Shown: positions 43,411-54,707, counted from the first letter of the stretch. The stretch: 64,000 nucleotides of DNA from Paludibacter sp. (GCA_028690665.1 JAQVAV010000010.1:115874-179873); one strand, 5' to 3'. Notes: a model not told the origin generated them from the sequence alone. Made by a program: numbers and translations.

Positions 43411-44436
43411 TTAGTTCTTGTTCAGATATTTTGCAATCCTGTTTGCGGCATTTTGCTTTAAATTATAATAATAAAATGGGATATCGTAAGTATGGTAAAT
43501 GCCTTGGCCCATTTGACTATTCAATGTTGTATCGTCGGATACTGAGCTACATATTACAACCCCTTTGTCTAAATTAACCTGAGCATCTGCATAATTTATT
43601 AATTTGACATAGTTTTCTGAACTGTCTTTTTCTAATACTGCATTTGGAGTTACAACAACCGACCCTGAATTTTCTGATTTATCAGCATAAGTTTCATCTC
43701 GTTTCCAATTTATCGGATTAATGGCAAGAGCTCCGGATTTAACTACCGGATCCCTGTAAGCAACAGTATCGGAAGAAACTGTATTATATGAAATTATAAC
43801 TCCTGTATCATCTGCTCCTTCAGCAAAATGAAGATTTGGTCTCGCAGCGAGAAAATCATCTGTGACAGAACAGCCGATCAGATAGGCTGCAATCATTTTA
43901 TTATAAATTGCATCGTCTTTTCTTATGCTGTCAAGAAGCAACTTTAAGACATCAGCTCCTTGCGAATGTCCGGCCAGTATAAAAGGTCTGCCATTATTAA
44001 AATGATTTATATAATAATAAAATGCCTTCAGTGCATCCTGTAATGGTTCGGCTCTAAGGATGCTGTCCTGTGCTTTTTCATTTTGCTGAAACAAATAGGT
44101 CGCATCTACCTGACGATAATATGGGGCATATATGTTGGCAATACCGAGAAATAATGTCGCCTGCCGGTCAAAAGCTTTTGGTGCATAAACTCTTAATATT
44201 GGATTATCTATCGTGCATACGGGTGAAAGTGTGTCGGAAGTTCGGCCCCAAGAGGTCGGATACAAATAAAAAACATCTGCATTGAGACCTGAATCAATGA
44301 TTTGAACCCAATTGTTTGATTCAGAATAGTCTATTCCTGAAAACTGTACATCTTCGTTATTGGTGCTGCAACTCAGACACAAAGCGGTTACAGCAACATA
44401 AAAAATCATTTTTACTGAAAAAGGATCTGATTTCAT
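43411..44436 (-). CDS. DUF3089 alpha/beta-hydrolase-like lipoprotein
   Basis: 341 residues. A hydrophobic segment ends in ALCLSCS, a lipobox. The remainder matches DUF3089: VFYLYPTSW, ILRVYAPKAFDRQATLFLGIANIYAPYYRQV, and the nucleophile elbow GHSQG in FILAGHSQGADVLKLL, typical of serine hydrolases, with CSVTDDFLA and later acid/His regions less clear. The substrate is unknown. ATG 44436 is taken as start; nine bases upstream there is only a TTG. A -7 element is at 44473-44480. Confidence 0.85.
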   Translation of the reverse strand: MKSDPFSVKMIFYVAVTALCLSCSTNNEDVQFSGIDYSESNNWVQIIDSGLNADVFYLYPTSWGRTSDTLSPVCTIDNPILRVYAPKAFDRQATLFLGIANIYAPYYRQVDATYLFQQNEKAQDSILRAEPLQDALKAFYYYINHFNNGRPFILAGHSQGADVLKLLLDSIRKDDAIYNKMIAAYLIGCSVTDDFLAARPNLHFAEGADDTGVIISYNTVSSDTVAYRDPVVKSGALAINPINWKRDETYADKSENSGSVVVTPNAVLEKDSSENYVKLINYADAQVNLDKGVVICSSVSDDTTLNSQMGQGIYHTYDIPFYYYNLKQNAANRIAKYLNKN

Positions 44437-44472
44437 ATTACTCAATTTTTTTTAAGTTATTTTGTAAAAATG

Positions 44473-44480
44473 CAAATTTA
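44473..44480 (-). promoter_or_regulatory. -7 promoter element of the DUF3089 gene
   Basis: Minus strand TAAATTTG matches TAnnTTTG; transcript start near 44466, 30 bases before the ATG. Confidence 0.5.
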
Positions 44481-44606
44481 TAAAAATAACTTAAAAAACA
44501 ATGCTTGGCTGCGTTGAGTCTTAAAAATAAAAAATAATGTGCAGAACGAAAGTTTATTTTACGCGGTTTTTCCAATCTAAACTCCTTTTGTTTATTTGGT
44601 TTCGTT

Positions 44607-45338
44607 TTATCGGATGTCTTTTTTTATAGCTTCTTCAGTTTTTTCAAATAAGGTGCTGAAATCTGTTCCTTTTACCGGAATTGCTTCGTGTATTGTGAAA
44701 GTTACTTTGTTAAACATGTCTAACGGGAATCCACCATATCGAAAAGCTTTCCATGAATTATTGATAGTAATAGGTACTACATAAGCATCGGGGGCGTATT
44801 TGCATAAAATTTTCAATCCGTTTGGGGCAAATGTCTTAGGTTTCCCGTCTTTACTTCTGGTTCCTTCCGGGTAAATAATTGCAGAACGGTTGTTTTTCTG
44901 AATGTATTCTCCGAGTTTTTTAAGTTCGGGCAAAGCCTGTTTCGGATCTTTGCGGTCAATCAGCACCGATCCTCCGAGGCGTAAATTGAACGATATGCTC
45001 GGAATTCCTTTTCCCAATTCTATTTTACTGACAAATTTCGGGTGGAATTTACGCAGAAACCAAGTCATTCCCATAATGTCGAACAGACTTTGATGGTTGG
45101 CCGTAAATATAATTGGTTTTCCTTCCGGAATGAGTTCCCTGTTGTAACATTTAGAGTATGAAAAGGTAATATTCAGACAGCCTAATAGAAAGAATCCTAT
45201 GGCGTCAACCGAACGTTTATGTGCTTCATATCCAAATACATTTAGCGCTATCCATTGAACGGGGTGCATGATGAGTATCACAATAAAAAACCACAGATAG
45301 GCAAGAAGAGTGAAAGGAATGGAAAGTATTTTAATCAT
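44607..45338 (-). CDS. plsC: 1-acyl-sn-glycerol-3-phosphate acyltransferase
   Basis: 243 residues. Acylates lysophosphatidic acid to phosphatidic acid at the inner membrane. The N-terminus holds a membrane segment (LAYLWFFIVILIMHPVQWIAL). Acyltransferase motif I HxxxxD is NHQSLFD, motif II region KIELGKGIPSISFNLRLGGSVLIDRKD, and motif III YPEGTRS. A different fatty-acyl acceptor cannot be excluded, since the lysophospholipid acyltransferase family is broad. Confidence 0.9.
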   Translation of the reverse strand: MIKILSIPFTLLAYLWFFIVILIMHPVQWIALNVFGYEAHKRSVDAIGFFLLGCLNITFSYSKCYNRELIPEGKPIIFTANHQSLFDIMGMTWFLRKFHPKFVSKIELGKGIPSISFNLRLGGSVLIDRKDPKQALPELKKLGEYIQKNNRSAIIYPEGTRSKDGKPKTFAPNGLKILCKYAPDAYVVPITINNSWKAFRYGGFPLDMFNKVTFTIHEAIPVKGTDFSTLFEKTEEAIKKDIR

Positions 45339-45354
45339 TGTCTATATTTTTGCA

Positions 45355-45362
45355 CAAAAGTA
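45355..45362 (-). promoter_or_regulatory. -7 promoter element of plsC
   Basis: Minus strand TACTTTTG matches TAnnTTTG, 16 bases upstream of the ATG at 45338. Confidence 0.55.
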
Positions 45363-45457
45363 CTATAATTATTGTAAATCGACAGATTTGAGGAATTTAT
45401 ATCTGTCTGTTGAGGAATTTTCTTGGTTATGACAAAGGGCGTTTCAGCTTATTTTTG

Positions 45458-45465
45458 TATTTTTG
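45458..45465 (+). promoter_or_regulatory. -7 promoter element of lysS
   Basis: TATTTTTG matches TAnnTTTG; a shifted second copy (TTATTTTTG) ends 8 bases upstream. Transcript start near 45472, leader about 18 bases. Confidence 0.55.
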
Positions 45466-45489
45466 CGGCAATTTGCATTTTAATAAATT

Positions 45490-47217
45490 ATGAGCATAGA
45501 ACTAAGCGAACAAGAACAGCTCAGACGGCAGAGTCTGACCGAATTACGAAATCTTGGCATCGATCCGTATCCTGCCGCACTGTATCCAACCGACGCATTT
45601 TCAATAGATATAAAAGTTGAATTTAAAGATGATGAAGAACGCCGCAATGTTTGTATTGCAGGTCGCATAATGAGCCGGCGTATTATGGGGAAGGCCTCAT
45701 TTATAGAACTTCAGGATTCCAAAGGCCGGATTCAGGTTTATGTGAGTCGAGATGAAATTAATACCGAGGCTCAGCCTGAGATGTATAATACCGTTTTTAA
45801 AAAGTTGTTGGATATTGGTGATTTTATTGGCATTAAAGGATATGTGTTTCGTACCCAAATGGGCGAAATTTCGGTACATGCCGGTGAACTGACTGTGTTG
45901 AGCAAATCCCTTCGTCCGCTTCCAATTGTAAAATACAAAGATGGGGTGGCGTATGATGCTTTCGAAGACCCTGAGCAGCGCTATCGTCAGCGTTATGTTG
46001 ATCTTGTTGTAAACGATGGCGTAAAAGATATTTTTTTCAAACGTACTAAAGTATATAACTCGATGCGCGAATATTTCAATAATCAGGGTTATATTGAGGT
46101 TGAAACTCCTGTTTTGCAGCCGATTCCAGGAGGAGCTTCTGCGCGTCCGTTCATTACGCATCACAATGCGCTTGATATTCCTCTTTATATGCGCGTGGCC
46201 GATGAACTTTACCTGAAACGTTTGATAGTTGGTGGTTTTGAAGGCGTTTATGAGTTCTCGAAAAATTTCCGGAACGAAGGCATGGATCGTACTCACAATC
46301 CAGAATTCACTGCTATGGAAATTTATGTGGCGTATAAAGATTACAACTGGATGATGACATTCACGGAAAAAATGATTGAAAAAATCTGTTTGGATGTGAA
46401 TGGAACCACTGACCTTCAGGTTGGAGACCGGACAATAAGTTTCAAGACTCCGTTCAAGCGCGTAACAATGATTGATGCCATTAAAGAGCACACAGGTATT
46501 GATATTAACGGCATGGATGAGACCCAGTTGAGAGCTGTTTGTAAACAACTTCATATTGAGGCTGATGAAACAATGGGTAAAGGTAAACTGATAGATGAGA
46601 TTTTTGGTGAAAAATGCGAAGGTAATTATATTCAACCGACGTTTATTACCGATTATCCTATGGAAATGTCACCACTCTGCAAACGTCATCGCGATAATCC
46701 GGAACTGACAGAACGTTTTGAATTGATGGTGAACGGAAAAGAACTTGCCAATGCCTATTCGGAATTGAATGATCCGATTGATCAGCTGGAACGCTTCCAG
46801 GATCAGCTTCGTCTGAGCGAAAAAGGAGATGATGAGGCCATGTTCATTGATATGGATTTTGTGCGTTCGTTGGAATATGGCATGCCTCCAACTTCGGGAA
46901 TGGGTATCGGAATGGATCGTTTGGTTATGTTAATGACAGGCCAGCAGGCTATTCAGGAAGTGCTGTTCTTTCCGCAAATGAAACCGGAAAAAGTAGTGAA
47001 AAAAGATGGTCCGGAAAAATTCACTGAACTTGGTATTCCTGCAGAATGGGCTCAGGTTATTATCAAAACAGGTATTCAGACGGTTGATGCACTGAAGGGT
47101 GTGAATCCGAATAAATTTCATCAGGACATCTGTGGATATAATAAGAAAAATAAACTGGGGCTGACAAATCCTTCGAAAGAAGATGTAACGGCGTGGATTG
47201 AAGTTGTGAATAAATAA
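45490..47217 (+). CDS. lysS: Lysyl-tRNA synthetase (class II)
   Basis: 575 residues. N-terminal OB-fold anticodon-binding domain (NVCIAGRIMSRRIMGKASFIELQDSKGRIQVY), then the class II catalytic core: motif 1 with YIEVETPVLQPIPGGASARPF, motif 2 FRNEGMDRTHNPEFTAMEIY and motif 3 GMPPTSGMGIGMDRLVMLMT. An extra C-terminal extension of about 70 residues (PEKFTELGIPAEWAQVIIKTGIQTVDALKGV...) beyond motif 3 is common in Bacteroidota LysS. First of the run lysS-gpsA-pgi, an order I know from other Bacteroidales. Confidence 0.97.
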   Translation: MSIELSEQEQLRRQSLTELRNLGIDPYPAALYPTDAFSIDIKVEFKDDEERRNVCIAGRIMSRRIMGKASFIELQDSKGRIQVYVSRDEINTEAQPEMYNTVFKKLLDIGDFIGIKGYVFRTQMGEISVHAGELTVLSKSLRPLPIVKYKDGVAYDAFEDPEQRYRQRYVDLVVNDGVKDIFFKRTKVYNSMREYFNNQGYIEVETPVLQPIPGGASARPFITHHNALDIPLYMRVADELYLKRLIVGGFEGVYEFSKNFRNEGMDRTHNPEFTAMEIYVAYKDYNWMMTFTEKMIEKICLDVNGTTDLQVGDRTISFKTPFKRVTMIDAIKEHTGIDINGMDETQLRAVCKQLHIEADETMGKGKLIDEIFGEKCEGNYIQPTFITDYPMEMSPLCKRHRDNPELTERFELMVNGKELANAYSELNDPIDQLERFQDQLRLSEKGDDEAMFIDMDFVRSLEYGMPPTSGMGIGMDRLVMLMTGQQAIQEVLFFPQMKPEKVVKKDGPEKFTELGIPAEWAQVIIKTGIQTVDALKGVNPNKFHQDICGYNKKNKLGLTNPSKEDVTAWIEVVNK

Positions 47218-47274
47218 TAAGAAAATATACGAAGTATAGGAGAACTGAGGTGTTACTTCGTTCCTTAAAAAGAA

Positions 47275-48273
47275 ATGCTAAACGAAAAAAGTAAAATAGC
47301 TATTTTGGGTGGTGGAAGCTGGGCTACTGCCATAGCGAAAATTACACTAGTTAATTCTGTTGAGATTAACTGGTATATGCGCAGACAGGAGCAGATTGAT
47401 GAATTTATCAGAATGAGTAAAAATCCATCTTATCTGACTGGAGTAAAATTTGATACGGATCGGATTAATTTTACCAGTAATATCAACCATGTGGTAGCTA
47501 CTTCCGATATATTGATTTTCGCAATTCCATCTCCTTTTTTGAAACAACATTTGAAAAGACTGCGTCGGAAAATTGACCGGAAATTAGTGGTATCTGCCAT
47601 TAAGGGGATTGTGCCGGATGAAAATATGATTGTTTCTGATTATTTTGAGCAGGTTTATAAAGTTCCAAAAGATAATATAGCTGTTTTGGCCGGGCCGTGT
47701 CATGCAGAAGAGGTGGCTCTGGAAAGACTTTCTTATCTGACAATTGGCTGTAGTTCACGGGAAAAAGCACGCATTCTTGCTCAGCGTTTTAATACGAGCT
47801 TTGTGCGTACTTCCATCAGCGATGATGTGCTTGGAATTGAATATTCATCGGTTATGAAGAATATCTATTCGATTGCTGCCGGAATTTGTCATGGATTAAA
47901 ATATGGAGATAATTTTCAATCTGTGCTGATTTCCAATGCAATACAGGAGATTAATCGTTTTTGTAATGCAACAAATCCTTTGCATCGTGACATCAATGAG
48001 CCTGCATACCTTGGCGATTTGCTTGTTACTGCGTATTCTAAGTTTAGTCGTAACCGCTTATTCGGTACAATGATTGGTAAGGGATACTCGGTCAAAACTG
48101 CTCAACTTGAAATGGAAATGATTGCAGAAGGATATTATGCAACCAAATGTATCTATGAAATAAATGAAAAGTATCGGGTAAATATGCCCATTGTTGATGC
48201 TGTGTATGAGATACTTTATAACCGTTGCTCTCCGACATTGGAGATCCGGAAACTGACAGAAAAATTAAAGTGA
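47275..48273 (+). CDS. gpsA: Glycerol-3-phosphate dehydrogenase [NAD(P)+]
   Basis: 332 residues. Makes sn-glycerol-3-phosphate from DHAP for phospholipids. Nucleotide-binding motif ILGGGSWATAIAKI at the N-terminus, AIKGIVPDENMIVSDYF, AVLAGPCHAEEVA, and the catalytic Lys in YSSVMKNIYSIAAGICHGLKYGDN. Near the C-terminus LGDLLVTAYSKFSRNRLFGTMIGKG is the family signature. It lies 57 bases after lysS and 100 bases before pgi, on the same strand. Confidence 0.95.
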   Translation: MLNEKSKIAILGGGSWATAIAKITLVNSVEINWYMRRQEQIDEFIRMSKNPSYLTGVKFDTDRINFTSNINHVVATSDILIFAIPSPFLKQHLKRLRRKIDRKLVVSAIKGIVPDENMIVSDYFEQVYKVPKDNIAVLAGPCHAEEVALERLSYLTIGCSSREKARILAQRFNTSFVRTSISDDVLGIEYSSVMKNIYSIAAGICHGLKYGDNFQSVLISNAIQEINRFCNATNPLHRDINEPAYLGDLLVTAYSKFSRNRLFGTMIGKGYSVKTAQLEMEMIAEGYYATKCIYEINEKYRVNMPIVDAVYEILYNRCSPTLEIRKLTEKLK

Positions 48274-48373
48274 TTCGTTTTGAAGCTTATTACTTTTTGA
48301 AGTTAAATCTGATAAGCAAATAAACTAATTTTTTATAAACTAAAATAAAGACATCAAACTATTCAAATAAATT

Positions 48374-49717
48374 ATGCAACACATTAAACTTACAATCGAC
48401 AAAGCTTTCGGATTTATTTCGGAGCAGGCTGTCGCCGGGTACAAGGCGCAGGTAGCAGAAGCAAATGCAACTTTACACAACGGGACCGGTAAAGGAAATG
48501 ATTTTTTGGGCTGGCTGAATCTCCCCACATCAATTGACGATGCTCATTTGACTGATATTGAAAATACTGCAAAAATCCTTCGTGAAAATTGCGAAGTTGT
48601 GGTTGTGATAGGTATCGGCGGAAGTTATCTTGGAGCTAAAGCAGTTATCGATGCTCTTTCTAATAGTTTCGACTGGTTACAGACCGAACGCAAATCGCCT
48701 GTAGTAGTTTATGCCGGACAAAATATTGGCGAAGATTATTTATATGAACTTCAACAACTTTTGAAAAATAAAAAATTCGGTATTATTTCGATTTCTAAAT
48801 CAGGTACTACTACTGAACCGGCACTGGCTTTCCGGTTGCTGAAAACTCAGCTCGAAGAGCAACAGGGTAAAGAAGCTGCACAGAAACTGATTGTTGCTGT
48901 AACAGATAAATCCCGTGGAGCATTACGCACTTTGGCAACTCAGGAGGGCTATAAAACCTATGTTATCGAAGATAATATTGGAGGACGTTATTCCGTACTT
49001 TCACCGGTAGGTTTGTTGCCTATCGCTGTTGCCGGATTTGATGTTCGTCAGTTAGTTGCCGGTGCTGTTTATATGGAAGGACTTTGCGGAACAACAACTG
49101 CTTTCGAAGAAAACCCGGCAGCTATCTATGCCGCTACTCGCAACGAACTTTACAAAAGCGGTAAAAAAATAGAAATACTTGTAAATTTCCATCCTAAGTT
49201 GCACTATGTTTCCGAATGGTGGAAACAACTTTACGGAGAAAGTGAAGGCAAAGATAATTTGGGTATTTATCCGTCTTCTGTTGATTTTACAACTGATTTA
49301 CATTCGATGGGACAGTGGATTCAACAGGGAGAAAGAACTATTTTTGAAACCGTTATTTCTATTCAGGAAACGAATCATACTACTGTTTTTCCGCACGATG
49401 CTGCAAACATGGACGGACTGAACTTCTTGGCTGGAAAGCGTGTAGATGAGGTAAACAAAATGGCTGAATTAGGAACGATGCTTGCCCATGTTGATGGAGG
49501 CGTTCCGAACTTGAAAGTTGAATTACCAAAGCTGAATGAATATTATTTGGGAGAATTGATCTACTTCTTCGAAAAAGCCTGCGGTATAAGTGGTTATGTC
49601 CTTGGAGTAAATCCGTTTGATCAACCGGGTGTTGAAGCTTACAAGAAAAATATGTTCGCTTTGCTGGATAAACCTGGTTATGAGGCCGAATCGAAAGCTA
49701 TCAAAGCTCGTATTTAA
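48374..49717 (+). CDS. pgi: Glucose-6-phosphate isomerase
   Basis: 447 residues, the shorter type found in Bacillota and Bacteroidota. Interconverts G6P and F6P. Signatures: [39 protein letters not shown] (phosphate-binding SKSGTT), [16 protein letters not shown] (active-site loop), and [14 protein letters not shown] near the end with the catalytic Lys. Followed by a terminator. Confidence 0.96.
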   Translation: MQHIKLTIDKAFGFISEQAVAGYKAQVAEANATLHNGTGKGNDFLGWLNLPTSIDDAHLTDIENTAKILRENCEVVVVIGIGGSYLGAKAVIDALSNSFDWLQTERKSPVVVYAGQNIGEDYLYELQQLLKNKKFGIISISKSGTTTEPALAFRLLKTQLEEQQGKEAAQKLIVAVTDKSRGALRTLATQEGYKTYVIEDNIGGRYSVLSPVGLLPIAVAGFDVRQLVAGAVYMEGLCGTTTAFEENPAAIYAATRNELYKSGKKIEILVNFHPKLHYVSEWWKQLYGESEGKDNLGIYPSSVDFTTDLHSMGQWIQQGERTIFETVISIQETNHTTVFPHDAANMDGLNFLAGKRVDEVNKMAELGTMLAHVDGGVPNLKVELPKLNEYYLGELIYFFEKACGISGYVLGVNPFDQPGVEAYKKNMFALLDKPGYEAESKAIKARI

Positions 49718-49734
49718 TTGGTAAATATAAAAAC

Positions 49735-49774
49735 AGGCCTGTTTCATTTTATATGGGACAGGTCTATTTTTTTT
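49735..49774 (+). terminator. Terminator of pgi
   Basis: AGGCCTGT (49735-49742) pairs with ACAGGTCT (49758-49765, one G-U) followed by eight T's. It touches the stop codon of the convergent glycosyltransferase gene. Confidence 0.8.
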
Positions 49775-50924
49775 AGTCTAATATTGATTTATAACTGTAA
49801 TAGATTTCAGTTCCTACTGCTATATAAGAATATTTCTCTGCAGTTTGTTTGGCTATACTCTCGTTTGAATATGTTTTGTGGCTGATTTTATTTATTGCGG
49901 CAGTCCAGTCTTCAATATTATTGTCACATAATATTCCATTTGTCGAGTTAATCAATTCCGGCAAACCACCTACGTTTGAGCAAATGGCGGGAGTACCTGT
50001 CATTAAAGCTTCAATGGCCACAATTCCAAATGTTTCTATACGGCTGGCATGTAAAAAGTAGTCAGATGTTTGTAAAATAGTTGCAATTTCTTTTTTTGAA
50101 AGAGGACCTGTAAAATGTGTTTTAACGGAGAGCTTTTGACAAAGTTTTTTTAGTCCCGGAATTTTGTCTCCTCCGCCAATTATTGTTAGTGTTACTGTTT
50201 GTTTGTTTGTCTTCTGAAATTCAGATAAAGCTTCAATAAATAATTCAGGATATTTATCCGGCTCTTTTTTTGTTGCCCATGTTGCTATTGCACAAAAATG
50301 AATCTCGTCATTATTTAGTTTTTTGGGCTCATATTTGAATATATCAGAACTGATGACATTAGGAATTACTTGAAATTTGTCTGTTTCTAATTCAGGAAGT
50401 AAGCTTTTTATGTTGCTTTTCAGATATTTAGATACCGGAAGTATTTTTGCTGCATGTTTATAGGTGAGTTTTCCCAAATGGGAAATATAAGGCTTTTTCA
50501 GAAAAGAAGCTATTTTGCTCCAATGTTCTGTTATGACAAGCGGTTTGTGAATTTTTTTTGATATATAATCTCCGATTATTCCTGCCGGAAATATGACATT
50601 CGAATGAATAATGTCAGGTTTGAAATTTTTAAAAATGTATTTTTTACAGTATCTGTACGTGATGTATTGTTGATATGGAATTAAATGATGAAATACATCT
50701 CTGAATCTGCTTTTAATAAGTATTTGGTGAGTTTCAATTTTTGATTCGTCTATGTATTTTTTATGAACTACCTTTAGCATTGAATTATCCCTGATAGCAA
50801 TAATAGCCAGCACAATAATATCTACATTTACAGATTTAATTGCTTTTGCATGTTCTTTGACAAAAATACCTGTAATCGGATTCTCGTCAGTAGGATACCA
50901 TGAGCTAATGAATAATACTTTCAT
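49773..50924 (-). CDS. Glycosyltransferase family 4 protein
   Basis: 383 residues, GT-B fold. N-terminal VLFISSWYPTDENPITGIFVKEHA is typical of GT4 enzymes of cell-surface glycan synthesis. The donor-binding E-x7-E motif is in SRIETFGIVAIEALMTGTPAICSNVGGLPELI. Transfers a sugar from a nucleotide or lipid donor; acceptor unknown. It starts 9 bases after yitT and is the last gene of the leuS-yitT run, so its transcription depends on the tRNA synthetase promoter. Confidence 0.88.
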   Translation of the reverse strand: MKVLFISSWYPTDENPITGIFVKEHAKAIKSVNVDIIVLAIIAIRDNSMLKVVHKKYIDESKIETHQILIKSRFRDVFHHLIPYQQYITYRYCKKYIFKNFKPDIIHSNVIFPAGIIGDYISKKIHKPLVITEHWSKIASFLKKPYISHLGKLTYKHAAKILPVSKYLKSNIKSLLPELETDKFQVIPNVISSDIFKYEPKKLNNDEIHFCAIATWATKKEPDKYPELFIEALSEFQKTNKQTVTLTIIGGGDKIPGLKKLCQKLSVKTHFTGPLSKKEIATILQTSDYFLHASRIETFGIVAIEALMTGTPAICSNVGGLPELINSTNGILCDNNIEDWTAAINKISHKTYSNESIAKQTAEKYSYIAVGTEIYYSYKSILD

Positions 50925-50933
50925 CGATCTTTT

Positions 50934-51818
50934 TTATTTCCCTTTTATTACATCAAATCCTTCTCCATATACTCCAATTACAGATGATTGCGAGATGAAT
51001 GCGTTAGGATCAATATCTTTTACAATTCTGAAGATTTTGATCGATTCATTTTTTCTGGCTACCACAGTTATTACTTTCACTGGTTGTTTCGAATACCATC
51101 CCATCCCATCAAGAATAGTAACTCCCCTATGTACTTCGATGTTTATACGGGTCGCTATTTGTTCGTATTCCTTTGAGAAAATGAAAAATTGGACAGATTG
51201 CCGGACCCCGTTTATGACTGTATCAATGGCAATTGTAGAAACAGCCATAGTGGTTAATCCATAAACAATACGTTCGATGCTTCCTGTTTTCAGAAAATAG
51301 GATGAAGATATAATCAATACGTCGCAATATAATAAAATGCGTCCTAACGTAATGTTTCGGTATTTGTTGACTATTTTGGCTATAATATCTGTCCCTCCGG
51401 TACTCCCGTTGGATAAAAAAACCAAACCGATCCCTGCACCGGAGATTAATCCTCCTATCACACACGACATAAAATGATCATCCTTGCCGACAAACATACC
51501 TAAAGGAGCCTGAGGAAGTATACTAAAAAACAGAGTCATTACAACTACCCCATAAATTGTACGTATACTAAATTTTAAACCGATGGTCTTTATTGAAATC
51601 GCCAGTAATACTGCATTTATAGCAAAATAGGTTATTGAAATGGGTATACCCGAAGCATAATAAACCAATGCTCCAATACCTGTTACTCCTCCACCAACTA
51701 TTTGATGTGGTAGTAAAAAGGCTTTCCATGCCCCTGTATATGCTAAAGATCCAAGAGCTATAAATATGTATTCCCTGATTTCTCTCCAGGTTTTTTTTGT
51801 TACTGCTTCCAGACTCAT
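50934..51818 (-). CDS. YitT family membrane protein (DUF161/DUF2179)
   Basis: 294 residues. Five or six hydrophobic segments in the first 190 residues, with GGGVTGIGALVYYASGIPISITYFAIN and SNGSTGGTDIIAKIVNKY, the YitT hallmarks. The last 80 residues form the soluble DUF2179 domain (GVTILDGMGWYSKQPVKVITVVARKNESIKIFRIVKDIDPNAFIS). Function unknown. It lies 24 bases after leuS. Confidence 0.9.
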   Translation of the reverse strand: MSLEAVTKKTWREIREYIFIALGSLAYTGAWKAFLLPHQIVGGGVTGIGALVYYASGIPISITYFAINAVLLAISIKTIGLKFSIRTIYGVVVMTLFFSILPQAPLGMFVGKDDHFMSCVIGGLISGAGIGLVFLSNGSTGGTDIIAKIVNKYRNITLGRILLYCDVLIISSSYFLKTGSIERIVYGLTTMAVSTIAIDTVINGVRQSVQFFIFSKEYEQIATRINIEVHRGVTILDGMGWYSKQPVKVITVVARKNESIKIFRIVKDIDPNAFISQSSVIGVYGEGFDVIKGK

Positions 51819-51842
51819 ATAAAGCCTTTTAACTTGTTTTTA

Positions 51843-54644
51843 TCAGAAAACTATATTTACAATTTTCCCAGGTACAACAATGATCTTTTTCGGAGTTTTT
51901 CCATCGAGTTGTTTCTCTGTTTGTTCGTTGGCCATTGCTGTCTTTTCCACTTCATCTCTGGGCATGTCAGCCGGTAATTCAAGAGTAAAGCGAACTTTTC
52001 CGTTGAACGATATCGGATATTTTATACTATTTTCGACCAAATAAGATTCGTTGCAAACCGGAAATTCTGCATTGCAAACGGTTGATTCGTGTCCCAGAGC
52101 ATGATAGAGTTCTTCTGCAATATGAGGAGCAAAAGGAGTCAGTAAAATGACCAATGGTTCAAGAATTGCTTTTTTGCTACATTTCATGGAGAATAGCTCG
52201 TTGACGCAAATCATGAATGCTGCTACAGAAGTATTGTATGAGAAATTTTCAATGTCGTATGTAACTTTTTTGATTGTTTTATGAAGTGATTTTAACTCGT
52301 CTGCTGTCGGCTCATTATTATTCACTAAAAACTTATTTTCTTTATAAAATAAACTCCATAAACGTTTCAAAAAGCGATGTACACCATCAATTCCGTTTGT
52401 ATCCCAAGGCTTGGATTGTTCGATAGGCCCGAGGAACATTTCGTATAATCTTAAAGTATCAGCTCCGTAGTTTTCAACAATGTCATCCGGATTAACAACG
52501 TTGTACATCGATTTTGACATTTTCTCTACCACCCAACCGCAGATGTATTTACCATCTTCGAGAATGAATTCTGCTGTTTTATATTCCGGATTCCAGTTTC
52601 GGAATTTTTCAATATCCAGAATGTCATTCGAAACAATATTTACATCAACATGAATAGGAGTAGTTTCGTATTGATTTTTCAGGTTCAGAGAAACAAAGGT
52701 ATTTGTGTCTTTAATACGATATACAAAATTGCTTCGTCCCTGAATCATGCCCTGATTGATCAGTTTTTTGAAGGGTTCTTCTTCGCAAACTATGCCGAGA
52801 TCGAACAGAAATTTATTCCAGAAACGACTGTAAATCAAATGGCCGGTTGCATGTTCGGTTCCTCCAATGTACAAATCGACATTACGCCAGTAGTCATCGA
52901 CCTCACGGCTTACAAGCCCTTTATCGTTATGTGGATCCATGTAGCGGAGATAATAGGCCGATGAACCTGCAAATCCCGGCATGGTATTGAGTTCAAGCGG
53001 AAATATGTTTTGGTTGTCAATTTCCGATGTTGCTGTTACTTTTTGTTCCGCTTCATTCCAGCCCCAGTTCAATGCTCGTCCAAGGGGAGGTTCTCCTGTT
53101 TCTGTTGGAAGATATTTGTCAATTTCAGGTAAAAGCAATGGTAACTTTTCTATTGGCAGCATATAAGGAAGTCCATTCTTGTAATATACAGGAAAAGGTT
53201 CTCCCCAATAACGTTGACGGCTGAAAATGGCATCGCGCAGGCGATAATTTACTTTTATACGGCCTATTTGTTTTTCTTCAACGTATTTTTTAGTTGCTGC
53301 AATAGCTTTTTTTACAGTCAGTCCGTTCAAAAAACCGGAGTTTGTAAGAATCCCTTCTTTAGCATCGAAACTTTCTTCACTTATATCGCAACCTTCAATT
53401 AGTGGAATAATGGACAGGTTGAAATGCTTTGCAAAAGCATAGTCTCGACTATCATGGGCCGGAACGGCCATGATGGCACCTGTGCCATAACCAGCTAACA
53501 CATAGTCCGAAATCCAGATAGGAATTTCCGTCCCGCTCACCGGGTTAATGGCATACGAACCGGAGAAAACTCCTGTTACACGGCGATCAGAAATACGTTC
53601 GCGTTCGGTACGTTTTTTTACCTGATCCAAATATGCTTCAACAGCAGATGCCTGTTCCGGAGTTGTACATACTTTTACATAATCACTTTCCGGTGCTAAA
53701 ACCATGAAAGTTACCCCGTAAATTGTATCAGCCCGAGTTGTGAATATCTCAAATTCAGTATCTTGTCCTTTTAGTTTGAATTTCATTTCAGCACCTTCGC
53801 TGCGTCCAATCCAGTTTTTTTGGGTTTCTTTCAGAGAATCAGTCCAGTCTATGGTGTCCAATCCGTCAAGCAAACGTTGTGCGTATGCCGAAACCCGTAA
53901 GCTCCACTGACGCATAATCCGTTGTTCAACAGGATGTCCTCCACGTACAGAAACACCTTCGCTTACTTCATCGTTGGCAAGTACGGTACCTAATGCCGGA
54001 CACCAGTTTACTTTCATATTAGCCAGATAAGCAATTCTGTAATTCAACAATATTTCCTGTTGTTCTTTTTCTGTTTTTGAATTCCATGCTTGCGCACTGA
54101 ATTCCATTGTTTCAGTACAAGTTACATTTATTCCTTCAGTGCCGGATTTTTCGAATTGGTCTACAAGTTGCTGAATTGGTTGAGCCTTTTGTAAATTGTT
54201 GTCGAAATAGCAATTGAACATTTGTATAAATGCCCACTGTGTCCATTGGTAGTAACCCGGATCACAGGTGCGGATTTCCCGGGTCCAGTCATAACAGAAC
54301 CCTATTTTATCTAATTGTTCCCGATATCGGTTGATGTTTTTGGTTGTGGTAACAGCCGGGTGTTGTCCCGTTTGGATAGCGTATTGTTCAGCAGGTAACC
54401 CGTAAGCATCGTAACCCATGGGATGAAGTACATTATAACCTTTCAGACGTTTATATCGGCTGTAAATATCAGAGGCGATATATCCCAGTGGATGGCCAAC
54501 GTGTAATCCTGCACCCGACGGGTAAGGAAACATGTCCAATACATAAAACTTTGGTTTGCTATTATCTATTTCTGTTTTATATGTGCCGTTTTTTTTCCAT
54601 TCGGCCTGCCATTTCTGTTCAATTTCTCTGAAATTATATTCCAT
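51843..54644 (-). CDS. leuS: Leucyl-tRNA synthetase
   Basis: 933 residues, class I. The ATP-binding HIGH signature is [12 protein letters not shown], and the KMSKS signature is [27 protein letters not shown]. Between them lies the CP1 editing domain ([17 protein letters not shown] and [20 protein letters not shown] with its catalytic Asp). The anticodon-binding and C-terminal domains are present, ending [14 protein letters not shown]. Divergent from rex, with its own -7 element at 54708-54715. No T-box or leader peptide was recognised. Confidence 0.97.
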   Translation of the reverse strand: MEYNFREIEQKWQAEWKKNGTYKTEIDNSKPKFYVLDMFPYPSGAGLHVGHPLGYIASDIYSRYKRLKGYNVLHPMGYDAYGLPAEQYAIQTGQHPAVTTTKNINRYREQLDKIGFCYDWTREIRTCDPGYYQWTQWAFIQMFNCYFDNNLQKAQPIQQLVDQFEKSGTEGINVTCTETMEFSAQAWNSKTEKEQQEILLNYRIAYLANMKVNWCPALGTVLANDEVSEGVSVRGGHPVEQRIMRQWSLRVSAYAQRLLDGLDTIDWTDSLKETQKNWIGRSEGAEMKFKLKGQDTEFEIFTTRADTIYGVTFMVLAPESDYVKVCTTPEQASAVEAYLDQVKKRTERERISDRRVTGVFSGSYAINPVSGTEIPIWISDYVLAGYGTGAIMAVPAHDSRDYAFAKHFNLSIIPLIEGCDISEESFDAKEGILTNSGFLNGLTVKKAIAATKKYVEEKQIGRIKVNYRLRDAIFSRQRYWGEPFPVYYKNGLPYMLPIEKLPLLLPEIDKYLPTETGEPPLGRALNWGWNEAEQKVTATSEIDNQNIFPLELNTMPGFAGSSAYYLRYMDPHNDKGLVSREVDDYWRNVDLYIGGTEHATGHLIYSRFWNKFLFDLGIVCEEEPFKKLINQGMIQGRSNFVYRIKDTNTFVSLNLKNQYETTPIHVDVNIVSNDILDIEKFRNWNPEYKTAEFILEDGKYICGWVVEKMSKSMYNVVNPDDIVENYGADTLRLYEMFLGPIEQSKPWDTNGIDGVHRFLKRLWSLFYKENKFLVNNNEPTADELKSLHKTIKKVTYDIENFSYNTSVAAFMICVNELFSMKCSKKAILEPLVILLTPFAPHIAEELYHALGHESTVCNAEFPVCNESYLVENSIKYPISFNGKVRFTLELPADMPRDEVEKTAMANEQTEKQLDGKTPKKIIVVPGKIVNIVF

Positions 54645-54707
54645 ATCTGTTGTAATTGTATAATTATCAAATATTTATTGCGTATTTTTGCTTCTCAGTA
54701 AAGCATG

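Noticed and set aside
45697..46635. Long open frame (312 codons) on the minus strand inside lysS
   Set aside because: It is entirely antisense to a well-supported lysyl-tRNA synthetase gene, has no recognisable domain and biased composition, and is a by-product of the lysS codon usage.
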